Origin: Thermothelomyces thermophilus ATCC 42464
Lineage: Eukaryota; Ascomycota; Sordariomycetes; Sordariales; Chaetomiaceae
Reading direction: 5' to 3'
DNA: 64,000 bases
NCBI RefSeq assembly: GCF_000226095.1
Contig: NC_016476.1
Coordinates: forward strand, 3,286,001-3,350,000
Part shown: piece by piece, positions 1 to 10,305 of the stretch
Layout of the letters: each line of letters starts with the position of its first letter
Numbering within the stretch: position 1 is the first letter of the stretch
Translations under genes and position numbers: made by a program
Notes under the pieces: model-generated
The model's database searches: none
The model's input: the letters and a program-made list of their open reading frames with translations, nothing else
What the model was told of the DNA's origin: nothing

Positions 1-560
1 GCAAGAAGGCCAAGGAATACTGCGATGAGTCCCTTAAATACGACGAGAACGCTCTCTATGGTCTGCTCTACCGCGCCAAACATCTCATGGATGCCGAAGA
101 ATTTGAAGAGAGCATCAATACGCTCCGCAAGGCGGCCGAAGCCCACCCGGGCAAGGACGACGTAATCAACCCGCTTATGCAGAAGGCTCAGGTTTCGCTC
201 AAGCGCAGCAAGAACAAGGACTACTACAAGGTTCTGGGCGTGGCACATGACGCAGACGAGCGCCAGATCAAGTCGGCCTACCGCAAACTGTCCAAGCTGC
301 ACCACCCCGACAAGGCGGTCAAGCAGGGACTCACAAAGGAGGAAGCCGAGAAGAAGATGGCAGCCATCAACGAGGCGTACGAGGTGCTTAGCAACCCGGA
401 GCTGCGCGCCCGCTTCGACCGCGGCGACGATCCAAACTCGCACGAGCAGCAGCAGTACCACGGCCACCCGTTTGGCGGCGGCCATCCGTTCATGTTCCAG
501 CAGGGCGGTCCACAGTTCCAGTTCAACTTCAGGGGTTCCGGCTTCCCATTTGGGTTTTAG
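1..560 (+). CDS. DnaJ/TPR co-chaperone, P58IPK/DNAJC3-like (3' part)
   Basis: The reading frame is open from base 3 to the TAG at 558-560, so the window holds only the C-terminal part of the gene. The first ~65 residues are helical TPR-like repeats (AKEYCDESLKYDENAL...). A J domain follows, starting at KNKDYYKVLGV, with the HPD motif in KLHHPDKA and the later helix INEAYEVLSNPELRARFDRG. The protein ends in a Gly/Phe/Gln-rich tail (FRGSGFPFGF). TPRs followed by a C-terminal J domain and such a tail are typical of DNAJC3/P58IPK, an ER-lumen co-chaperone that stimulates the Hsp70 BiP/Kar2. No HDEL-like retrieval signal is seen at the end. The signal peptide and most TPRs would lie to the left of the window. 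A cytosolic DNAJC7-like relative is the main alternative. Confidence 0.85.
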   Translation, partial: KKAKEYCDESLKYDENALYGLLYRAKHLMDAEEFEESINTLRKAAEAHPGKDDVINPLMQKAQVSLKRSKNKDYYKVLGVAHDADERQIKSAYRKLSKLHHPDKAVKQGLTKEEAEKKMAAINEAYEVLSNPELRARFDRGDDPNSHEQQQYHGHPFGGGHPFMFQQGGPQFQFNFRGSGFPFGF

Positions 561-1680
561 CTCAAACCCTGCTGTCTTAGATCACGGTAGTTGCTTTCTG
601 CATCGAGGGAAGGGAGTTTGGGTGTTATATGGAGTACTGAAACCTGTTTTGTGCTTAGTTTCGGAGCAAGCAAAAGAGCGACTTAAGGGTCGAGTTGCGT
701 TTAGGGATCGGAGACCAGGAGAGAGTTTGTGTTGTGTTTTTGCAAAGGAAAGGCTTGTTCCATATCGTCAGGGTGGGCCAGGAATGGCCGACTATTCTAT
801 TGCCGTTGACTTTTCTGCCATTTGGACAAACAATCCGTACTCTAAACCCTACGGGTGATTGCCCCCTCCAGTGCTTCTCCAGTGTTCGTCAGATGATCAG
901 CTCCCTGTTGGGTCCTTGGCTGCGGATATCGTGCAGACGAGGAACATTCACCAAGTTGTTCTCGCTCTCTGGACATGCTTTGCGTCTCCGTCGTCCAATG
1001 TAACCGTTGGTTTAGAGCTCCGTAGGTCTACCGCCATAAATGGCTGAGTTCCGAGGAGTAATCCGACTCGCTCGTCCTTCTTATGCTAACGATTGACGAA
1101 CGCTTCTTTCCGGAAAGGAACGGGTGCTAGAACCACGTGCCAGGTTCCTAGGGGAGGAAGAGAGAGGAGCAGTTGAGCATATAGCGGACGGGAGAAGGTT
1201 ATGAGCATCTCGCTGCGGGTAGGTGGCTAGCTCATGTCCATGGCTGATAGCCAGCAAGAACGCCCCGTTTCAATACTCCATCGACGGGGCGAAAGATAAC
1301 AGTAGATTATTTATGTACACGGTGCTCTGATGCAGCACACGAGGCCCTGCGTTTCCCGCCGACCGGGCCCTCGAACGCTCGCTCGGAGCGGCATCGTCGC
1401 TCTCTCAAAATCCCACCGAAGCGACGAGGATTCTATGCCGTACCAATTGTGAAAATGATCAACCTATCCTGGCTGTAGAATCATCGAGTCTGTCAGCGTC
1501 AGCTGGGCTTGAACTAGTAGCGGATGGGGGCGCGTTTTACCCTTAGTTGAAACAAGCCCTTCTATTCTCTGCCGTCCCGTCATGAGGTCTTGTCATTTTG
1601 GTGGATAAAGTAGGCCCTGAGGGTGCCAAATTGTAAGTCCCACGATCTTTTGGTTCTCTTTGAGACATTCCTGGGTACAC
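561..1680. other. Intergenic, convergent 3' ends
   Basis: This 1.1 kb lies between two convergent genes (DnaJ on plus, mitoferrin on minus). The open frames here are short, overlap one another and look like no family. I see nothing beyond presumed 3' untranslated sequence. Confidence 0.6.
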
Positions 1681-2967
1681 TCACTTTGACGCCTCGTAGG
1701 CCGACCAACAGATGGCCGTGCTGGGCATGGTTGTGAGCACTCTCGGCCGCACACCCTTGAAAAAACCGCGGGCGCCTTCCCTCTGGTACAATAGCCTGCA
1801 GCCAGCCATGAAACCGTTGACTGTCCGGAGCTCAGCATCCGTTGCAGTGCCACGCGTCTGAAGCATGGTTTTGATCACATCCATCGGCGTCGTGAGGGCT
1901 GCGGCGAAACCACCCGCTACCGCTCCAGCGAGGCAGTGCGTTACAGGATCGTACTTCTTGGTTGGGTTCATCGACGTCGAGATGGACTCGTAGGCCAGGA
2001 ACTGGAGCGCTGTGAAGGGAACCGTCATGGAAAGGGTCGTAGGGTAGGAGACGTAGAAGGCAGCGAGGCCCTCTTGCCTGTACACGTATTTTGCGCAGTC
2101 GAGCATGGAGCGGTACATTTTTGCCGAATTCTGGATCTGCATTCGCTGCTTGATCACTGTCCAAAAAGGGTCAGCGGCAGCCTTTCGGAGTGACGGTCGT
2201 TGCAAAAGGAGCATAGCATACCGTCAAAAGGGTTCATCAGCGCATCGCTAGCAATCGTGGCGCATGCACCGCTGGTCGCGGCGGCCAGCGGATGGTGGAC
2301 ACCAGCTTGGTTCCCACCCATGATGTGCTTGACCGCTTCATAAGTCGCAAAGTAGACAGCGTGCGCAGGGCCTAGAGCATTCCCATGGTTTAGCCCACGA
2401 ATCCTCTCAGCAGGGACATGGCGCTGGCCAAAGAACTCACCCGCCCCAACAATCACGCTAGACATGCCACGCCATAAACTCAAGATGCCCTCAGTGCTCG
2501 CCATCCGGTACGTGGCTTGGATCACGCCCGCGCCAATGGTGGAAGACGCAGGGTTGATGATTTGCATGCGTGTCTGCGCATTGCAGTGGAGCTGGTCAGC
2601 CGGGCCGTCGCATCGGGTTGTAGAAATGTTGGTTTCGTAAGAGCGCAGCGCCTGCTCACCTTGATGGCATCGATGGGATACACTACATCAAATCAGCACC
2701 TGACCACACGAGGCGTACTGGATCTGCGAAATTCTGAAAGTTCAAGGGAATGCGAGAGGGCTTACTTGCGCAGTGCTCGGCGATGCCGGCGAAAGCGCCG
2801 GCAGCCATGTTCTGCAGCAACGAGAAGTTGGGCGGGAGCGATTCATAACTGCAAATTATGTCAGCGCGCCAGCGTTCTTCGCAATACGTTCCTTTTGTCG
2901 ATCGTCAGCAAGGCAGGGTGTCGACGCACTCGTAGTCCTCCACGGGCTCGGCATTTGGCTGAGCCAT
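1681..2967 (-). CDS. mrs3/4: Mitochondrial iron carrier (mitoferrin, Mrs3/4 type)
   Basis: Six exons join in phase to 300 aa: 2930-2967, 2766-2848, 2660-2682, 2441-2573, 2222-2371 and 1681-2156. The joined protein runs MAQPNAEPVEDYDYESLPPNF..., [25 protein letters not shown] and onward. All three mitochondrial-carrier repeats are present, with signatures PIDAIK (repeat 1), NPFDVIKQRMQ (repeat 2) and TPMDVIKTMLQTRG (repeat 3). The length matches Mrs3/4, which move ferrous iron across the inner mitochondrial membrane for heme and Fe-S synthesis. The first signature is carried almost alone by a 23-nt exon. The first donor (GTGCGT) is non-consensus, but the joined sequence VEDYDYESLPPNF fits the family. 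Single frames miss the N-terminal half. Other carriers are less likely because the opening and repeat motifs fit mitoferrin closely. Confidence 0.92.
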
Positions 2968-4142
2968 CGGGGAAGCCACGGCTCCCGGCGCGCCTACGTC
3001 GAGAGCCACGGTGAAGGTGAGGGGTTTCGTGGGGAGAAGACGAGCGTGTGAGGCGCGAATGGAATTTGGCGCCGCGATAGCAGAAGCACCAGGTGACGCA
3101 ATTCAAGGGAGTAGAGCTGCTCTCCCGGTCGTTGTCGCCACAAACCTCCAAACAACCTCACACTCGCCGGTTTGGCCAGAGACGTCCTGGCGGTGATGTG
3201 CCTAGTGGAAATGTTGTTTCTGGGCGGAACCGATGACCGTGGCCTGCCGTCGCGTAGGTGGCTAGGGGCGCACTGGTGGGAACTTCTGGTTGACGATGGC
3301 GTTGACGTTGTGACGATAGACACACAAGCTCCGAATTTTTCTATGACCGTTGTCGGCTCTGTCCAAGACCGCCCAGAAAAAAAACTGGGGCCTTCTCTGT
3401 CACTGTCGCTGAAGCCGGAGGTCGGGGGGATTGGCGCAGCAGTGGGCGGCAAGAAGCACTGGCCGCGCCCCGCAACCAAATCAATGGCCCCTCGAGATCC
3501 CGCTACACACTACGCTACGGGGTACACTACTTTGTAATCGACGGGCCCAGCTGATTCATCTCAGCGTGGGCGTCGCAAACATGTCCTCGGCAAAACACCC
3601 TTGCAGCTTTTCTTATCAGATCCGTAGCGTCTTGGCTTTAACGTCTCCGCCGGCTCCGGAAATGCCACCCAACTCTTTCTCCGAGGCACGGAAACACCGG
3701 AACGGTAAGCCCTCGGATTCGGACATAAGTTATCACACACAAAGTGCGTGTCCGATACCGCCTGAAAAAAATCCGATATGATGGTGTTCTCAGCCGTGCG
3801 CGCATACCCAGATGGACGGCGCTCAGCGCTCATTTGAGCCCATCTCCGTCCCTTTTACAAAATTCGCAGAGCCCGGGTTGTCAAGGGTCACTTGCTGCAT
3901 TATGTATAAGTAGGGAGGACAACGGAGGACAGGATCGTTGGAATTTATACACAGTCCTTTGACATCAATTATTTCACCTGACGGCCGCTTATGTAGTTTC
4001 TGCGCGACATGCAAAACGCGCCATGGCCTAGCAATGCCTCTCCTATTGAGAGGTTTCCCTGCATCCAAAAGTATGTAACGCCTTGCACATTCAAATATGG
4101 CACTAATGAGTTGTCATGTCTCCTGATGCGCCATTCACCCAC
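2968..4142. other. Intergenic between mitoferrin and ATG9
   Basis: This holds the mitoferrin promoter (right of 2967) and the 3' region of ATG9. Several 80-160 codon frames exist on both strands, but none has recognisable motifs or a convincing splice pattern. Confidence 0.55.
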
Positions 4143-6930
4143 TCAACGCACTCCGCCAGGCCTGCGATGCATCTGTGCCTGGTTGAGCTGGTAAATCATG
4201 TGAACGACCCCGGCGTCTGGCGGCCGGCGGCTCTCTGCCGTGCTGTTGTCCCGGCTTAGCGTCCTGGCCGGCGATGTCTGCCATGCCGACTCTTCAAGGG
4301 CACCTCCGCTCTCGTACGCCTCCTCATCGCCTAGTCGCCTGCCTACATCGCTCATCTCATCGTCGTCCTCGTGAGTTTCTTCGATGACGTCCCGGCGGCC
4401 TCCGCCACGATTGCGGCGGGGTGTGTGTATGCTTCTGCCTGTAGCGTGTGTGCTTGGTGGATGGTGATGCGGATCTAGAAGGATGGACGCCATCGGTGAG
4501 GGTTGGGGCAGGGCGGTGCCATGCCTTGCTTCTCGCGCCGATGTTCCACTCCGCAACCGGTCAAAGCCCATCCTTGAGAGATGCAGGTCGGCCGCCGCCG
4601 GCGAGTTTATACTTGGCCAGACTGGTGGCGGATGAAACTGATTCCGAGCGCCGGGCGGGAGATATGACGTTGCGCCCGCCCGCGGGTTGACGGAGAAGTT
4701 GCCGTAATTGCCCATGAAACCATAGTAGGAAGCCTCCATTTTTCCGTGCTTCGTCGAGTAGTAGTCGTCTCTAACGTCCCTTTCCCCATTGTTGCTCTTG
4801 TTCTTTCCGACGCCCTTGCTGAAGTCGAATTCGGCAAAGGTACAGACATATCCGAGGCCGTCAACGTGGATTGTAAACTCTCGAAAGAAGTCGATGATCT
4901 GATCGCTGGATTTGGGGAGGCTGAAAAAGAGTACTAAGGGTGCGTGTATGATGCTCAATATCTCCTCAATAAAAACCATCACTTTGGGTTTGTACAGCTC
5001 GGAGAACTCTACTTTGATGTCGGAGCTATGAAGCCTGTTTTTCCAGTGGTCCGGCTCGTAGTGGGTATATTGGATGACGTTGCGCATAGCATACTCGGGG
5101 TCGAAGGCAGATTTTTCATCTGACGTGCTGGCCCGCGCACCTGCCCAGATGGTCCCGAAAACAGCCAGGTAGAAGATGACTGTTTTCCCAGGGGTGATTT
5201 CAAATGTCATAACCAGCTCGGAATCGAGAATAGAGGCAGCCACGAGTACGCTAGCGAGGGAGCCAGAAATGAACGCCACTGTCCAGGCAAGCATCTCCGT
5301 CTTGGCCTTGGGGAACTGATCGATATAATGACTCGCGAAAGGATGGGACATGGCGAGCCGTTTCTGGAAGAGATGGGGGAGTTCATTGAATTCTCGAAAT
5401 TTCCACTCTGCGAGCGGTGTGTAAGTCCGCGCCGCCAACTCCGCTGGGTTCTTATAGACCTCCTACAATGTACGGTTAGCAGCTCCATGTGTTCGATGGG
5501 GGAGACTCGCTTACGTGAAAATACATGAGACAATAGACCACTACCAGGTAAAGTGCCAAAAAGGGACTGAGAAACCCGAACAGTATTGCGGTGAACCTCA
5601 TCCGCGCGCGAAGTTTAGAGCTGAGTTCGGCTCGGCGCTCGGCGCGGATGAATTCCTGATTGACTTGGTTCCTGTCGTCGAAGACAAAGTCAAGGATGCT
5701 AAACATCAGGAGCCACTCCATAGTTCGGGAAAGCACCTGTTGGTTGCCCCGAAAGCGTAGCGGATTCGTCAAATTCAAGACTTCCTTGTTGAACATGGCA
5801 ATCAGGTAATTCTCTCGCCTCATGAGCCGGTTGGCAATGTCTGACGCGTCGAGCCTTTCCTTAGATTGGCTGCCAAGCCATTGCCTCTGTGTTGCGGTCA
5901 GGGTCGTCGCCGTCTTGGGGTTGTGATCCCTCAGAGCCATAATTCGGGCCACTACCTCCTGCCACGTAACCGTTTGCATGTCCTGGTCGGGGATATCGAG
6001 AAGGTAGACGTAAAAGTCGCGTATGTTACGCAGCCGCTTGAGATCCAAGAGAAACTGGATTGACTTCCAGATGAAGTAGAAGGCAAACATCCAAACGCCG
6101 ACACTCCACCAACCCGACATATTCTTGACACACTGGGGGACTAGGACCTGCGAAAGATTTTGGCTACCTCGGATCTTGGTGTAGTCAATGCACTGAGTAA
6201 GAAATGTCAAGTAGGAGGCGGTGAAGGCAACGTGGCTGCGCCAAGTCAGTTCCGTTCCAGACACCACGAGCGTCGCCACTCACACAAGATGCAGGCCCCG
6301 TTCAACCAGTATACACCAAAAGCCGTTACCGAGATAGTAATCGTAGACATCCCTGATGAAGTTGTCGAGATTCGAGACGTTCGCCCATCTCCACTCAGCC
6401 TTCTTCTTCGCGTTCCCCGACACCATCCCGGTGAAAAGCGAGCTTGGCAAGCCAGACTGCTGCGGAGGTTGCTTGAAGACTGAATCATCGTGCAATCTCT
6501 GCTGTGCCTGGGTGGTTTCCCACTGAAGGCGAGCATTTGATGGCCCTGGGATGGCGGACGGCTGCTTCACTTTCTTCTTTCTCGGTTGGCTGGGAGAACC
6601 GGCCGCGTCTCCGTCGTGACGCTCAACCAGAAGCGAGGCGGGAACATCGTTGTCTCCTTCCTCTTCCTGCGGCATCCACGTGGGGCGGTCATCTTTGTGC
6701 GGTCGGCGTTTGGTTGACGGACCGGTCACACCGCCCAGAGTCGTGCGACTGTCCTCCATACCAAGACCTTCAGCGTGCTCCAAATCATATTCATGAAAAG
6801 TCTGCTTCAAGTTCTCCTCGTCCAACAGCCCGGTTTGGTCTTGGAGGTCCTCTTCTCGGCGTCGAAGATCTTCGTAGAATGACCGGCCTTGGCTCGTCGG
6901 GACGAGCTTCGAAAACGGCTTGGAGGTCAT
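4143..6930 (-). CDS. atg9: Autophagy-related protein 9 (Atg9)
   Basis: Three exons (6284-6930, 5515-6235, 4143-5462) join in phase to 895 aa. The order is a polar, disordered N-terminus (MTSKPFSKLVPTSQGRSFYED...), then the conserved core beginning ERRWANVSNLDNFIRDVYDYYLG-like sequence, several membrane segments (e.g. GVWMFAFYFIWKS, ILFGFLSPFLALYLVVVYCL, AWTVAFISGSLASVLVAASI), and a long low-complexity C-terminus after residue ~740. The core motifs NPLRFRGNQQVLSRTMEWLL and HYEPDHWKNRLHS are diagnostic of Atg9, the lipid scramblase on Golgi-derived vesicles that seed the autophagosome membrane. The ATG at 6928-6930 is the first in frame. The gene is divergent from COG6, 647 bp away. The family length of about 900 aa fits. 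Confidence 0.96.
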
Positions 6931-7577
6931 CGTAAGCTTGTCTCAAGGTGCCTCTCAGTGTGGCGTGTTTGGTGACATTTGAGGACGCCGCGAGGATGCG
7001 GAACGCTGGGTCGTGAACTCGCTGCTGCTCGGCAACCTCCCGGAACACAATCGCGGAGACTGAAGGACGCTTAAAATAATCCCTAAGGAGCTTGGCGTGA
7101 ATGGGATTTTCAGTTTTCCAGTGGCTTTAGAATACCGCAATCTTCTGTGATAGTGACCCTGGTCACGAGGCGCTGCCCTCGGGCAGGTTGTCCGGTGAAA
7201 AGAAGCGCATTTGAAATCGATGGGAGTCGGTAATGGTTGGTTGCCTTTGGGACGGACCAGTGCTGGGTTCAGGTGACTGCGACAGAATGACGAAGGCCCG
7301 AGCTCTTCAAAGCTCCGCTTGCCGCCGATTCGGCAGGCGGTGTGGCTACTAGTAGCGCGCCAAGACTCCTATCAGCAGCCTATCAGTCCGTTGAATGGCA
7401 CATGCCTCTGCCCTTTTACAATACGCTTGTAACATATTTCCCTACTGCCCCAGAGCACTGGCAATATCCCAATGACAGCCTGGCACATGGTGTAAGAATG
7501 AACGAGGAATAGGGGAAGCCGACATACCAGCAAAATGCCGACCAACCACACCGACTAATCCATTTCACATCAGCAGA
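6931..7577. promoter_or_regulatory. Divergent ATG9/COG6 promoter region
   Basis: These 647 bp separate the start codons of two genes transcribed away from each other, so both 5' leaders and promoters must lie here. I could not define specific elements. Confidence 0.5.
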
Positions 7578-9715
7578 ATGCCACCAAGTCCTAGACCTCT
7601 CTCATCGCAGAGCACAGCGTCAACGCCGTCGCTGGTAGCCAAGGCTGCGAGCCCCCTCTCCTCAAAGGTCAACATCGTGCTCTCGTCATCCTTTGCAGAC
7701 ACGGAGTTCAGGGAAGCCCTTGCCCTTCTAGACGAGCGTGGCATTCAAAACACGGAAGAAACGCGGCGCCAACTACGTCTTGATCTGCAGAAAGAGGTTA
7801 TAGACAGCAATGGCGAGATTATTGACGAGTTTGCGAAAGTCGCCGAGGTATGATAGACCTTTCATGGAAGATAGCGAGACTCCCCCGAGGGCTTGTGACT
7901 GATGTGGCTCAGCAACTCCGCCGTATCGGCATTACCATTGGGAGGCTCAATGATAACTTCAATGAAATAAAGACACAGATCGGTTCAGCTCACAAGGCAA
8001 CTTCGACTGCACTGGCAGAGTCTTCCCAGCTCATGGCCCAACGACGCCGCGTCGAGCAGAAACAAGCTTTGCTTGCCGCTCTCAATGCCAATTTTGTGCT
8101 CTCCGCGGACGAGACAGCGGCATTAACGCTGACCTCGGAGCCCGTCAACGACCTCTTTTTTGCTACCCTTGCCAAAGCAAAGAAGCTGAGCAAAGACTGC
8201 GAAATCCTTCTTGGTTTTGAGAACCAGACTTTGGGTCTTGAAATCATGGAGCAGACGTCCAAGCACATCAACCTGGGTTTCCAAAAGCTCTACAAGTGGG
8301 TTCAGAGGGAATTTAAAACTATTGACCTGGAGAACCCTCAGATCGGCTCGCCTATCCGCCACGCGCTCCGCGTGTTGGCCGAGCGCCCCAGCTTGTTTCA
8401 GAGCTGCCTCGACCATTTTGCTGAAGCTCGGGAGCATGTGCTATCTAACTCCTTCCAAACCGCCCTAACGGGACGATCGCTCTCCGGGGTCGAAGACCGG
8501 TCGGTCAAGCCCATCGAGCTCGTTGCTCACGACACCCTGAGGTACGTCGGTGATATGCTTGCCTGGGCTCATTCAGCCGCCGTTGGCGAGAGGGAAGCTC
8601 TTGAGGGCTTGTTTATTGGCGAGGGCGATGAGATTGCCAAAGGCATCCAGGCCGGTCGAGACAGTGAGATCTGGAGGCTAGTTGCCGATGACGGTGGGGA
8701 GTCGGATGAATTCGACGCTGTGAAGACCTTGAACGAGCTAGTTGACCGGGACATGTCGGGCGCGGCACGCTTACTCCGACAGCGAGTCGAGCAAGTGATT
8801 CAAACCAACGAGGAGACAATACTGGCCTACAAGCTTGCAAACCTCCTCAATTTCTACAAAAACACGTTTTCGCGGCTGCTTAGTCCAGAGTCAGCCCTGG
8901 TGGAATTGCTGACTGCGCTCGAAGCTGAGGCGCTGCGGCAGTTCCGTTCATTAGCCCGGGACCATGTCGCGGCGATCCAGGGTGAATTCCAGCACACGCC
9001 TGCCGACTTGCGCCCTCCGGGATTTCTGTTGGACGCCCTGGAACAGTTGACGGCCATCATGAAGACATACGAGACGTCCTTCACTTCCTCGAGTAATCGA
9101 GAACAAGAGTTCGAGCCCGTGCTGGTCGAGGCGCTCGACCCTTTCGTCTTCGGGTCGGCCAACATGGCAAAGTCACTGCGCGCTCCTTCGGATTCTATCT
9201 TTCTTCTCAACTGTCTGTTGACTACCCAAAGAAGCCTTTCCCCGTTTGACTTTACTCAGCGCCGCGTCGCCCAGCTTCAATCACAAATCGAGGAGGAAAG
9301 AACCCGCTTGGTTCAGGTACAACACCACTCTTTTCGGATGGAGTCCGGCTTGAGCGCCTTGATCGCTCAGCTAGGCCCGCTTGGGGATCGCAAGGAGGAC
9401 GTGGAAAAGGTCGCATCACTCGAGGCTGTCCAACCGCCCGCGTTGTCGCAGGCTAGCCAAATGCTAGATGACTTCCTGCCGTTGGCACTAATGGATGCGG
9501 TGGAAAAGTTAAAGAATCTCCAGGATTCGAGATTAGCCCGGGGCATTGTCGAGGAGGCGGCTGAAAGATTCTGTGTCGACTTTGAGCATGTAGAAGAAAT
9601 GCTCATGCTGGCGGACGAGATGGCCGAACAGAATCAGTGCGAGCGCGACGACTTCCAGAGTCTACGAGCCCTCTTCCCCCGAACATCTGGCGAAATACGG
9701 GTTCTGCTGTCATAA
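7578..9715 (+). CDS. cog6: Conserved oligomeric Golgi complex subunit 6
   Basis: Two exons, 7578-7847 and 7913-9715, join to 690 aa. The intron (7848-7912) has a GTATGA donor and a GGCTCAG acceptor. The N-terminus has the conserved stretch [19 protein letters not shown] followed by [21 protein letters not shown], then [16 protein letters not shown] coiled-coil region follows, and then a long helical body with [19 protein letters not shown] and [17 protein letters not shown]. These are hallmarks of COG6, a lobe-B subunit of the tethering complex for retrograde vesicles within the Golgi. Length fits the family. It is divergent from ATG9. Confidence 0.94.
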
Positions 9716-10305
9716 GAACCCAAAACACTAGATAGAGCGATTGCAATACAGTCCCTTATTCACTGCTCCCATCCTTCTGAATCGAATACCGCAGGATGCG
9801 TTCCAAGATCGATGGTGAGTTTTCTGGAAATTTCTGGTTGACCTCTAGGTTTCTGGTTTGGAAGGCTGTGTTTACATTCCTCCTCTTTGCCGAGCTTGCC
9901 TTACGGAGTATTACTGCAGTAACTCGGGCTGTTCCAACTGCGGGGCACCGTGCATCCGCTGCGACGTCACCGCCCTGGGCCCCGCCTTCCTTGCCTCTCC
10001 TGGAGCGCATTCGTCAAGGTACCGCCCATGCTGTCACAGACGACAATACTGAATACATACAAGGCGTATTGCGTATCCGCGAATCAACCTTCCTATACCT
10101 CGTAATCCGTCCGCCGAACTCGCAACGCAAGGCATGCGCTGAATGCGCTGGACGTTGTGAGTAAACTCGCCGGTTTGCATGGCACCGTATCCTTCTCCAG
10201 TCCCATCAACACGGTTTATCCACCGCCCAAACGCCGGCCAGTTGAACTTGCTAGGCGGCCGCCGCTACGACACGCCAGGCATGTCCCCGTTCGCCGATAA
10301 ACACC
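9716..10305. other. Intergenic, COG6 to AAA ATPase
   Basis: No gene is seen in these 590 bp. One perfect TACGGAGTA 9-mer lies at 9902-9910. Confidence 0.5.

Noticed and set aside
247-858. 203-codon plus frame overlapping the DnaJ gene
   Set aside because: It is a shifted reading of the J-domain coding sequence that runs on into the 3' region; it is rich in Arg, Ser and Thr and matches no family.
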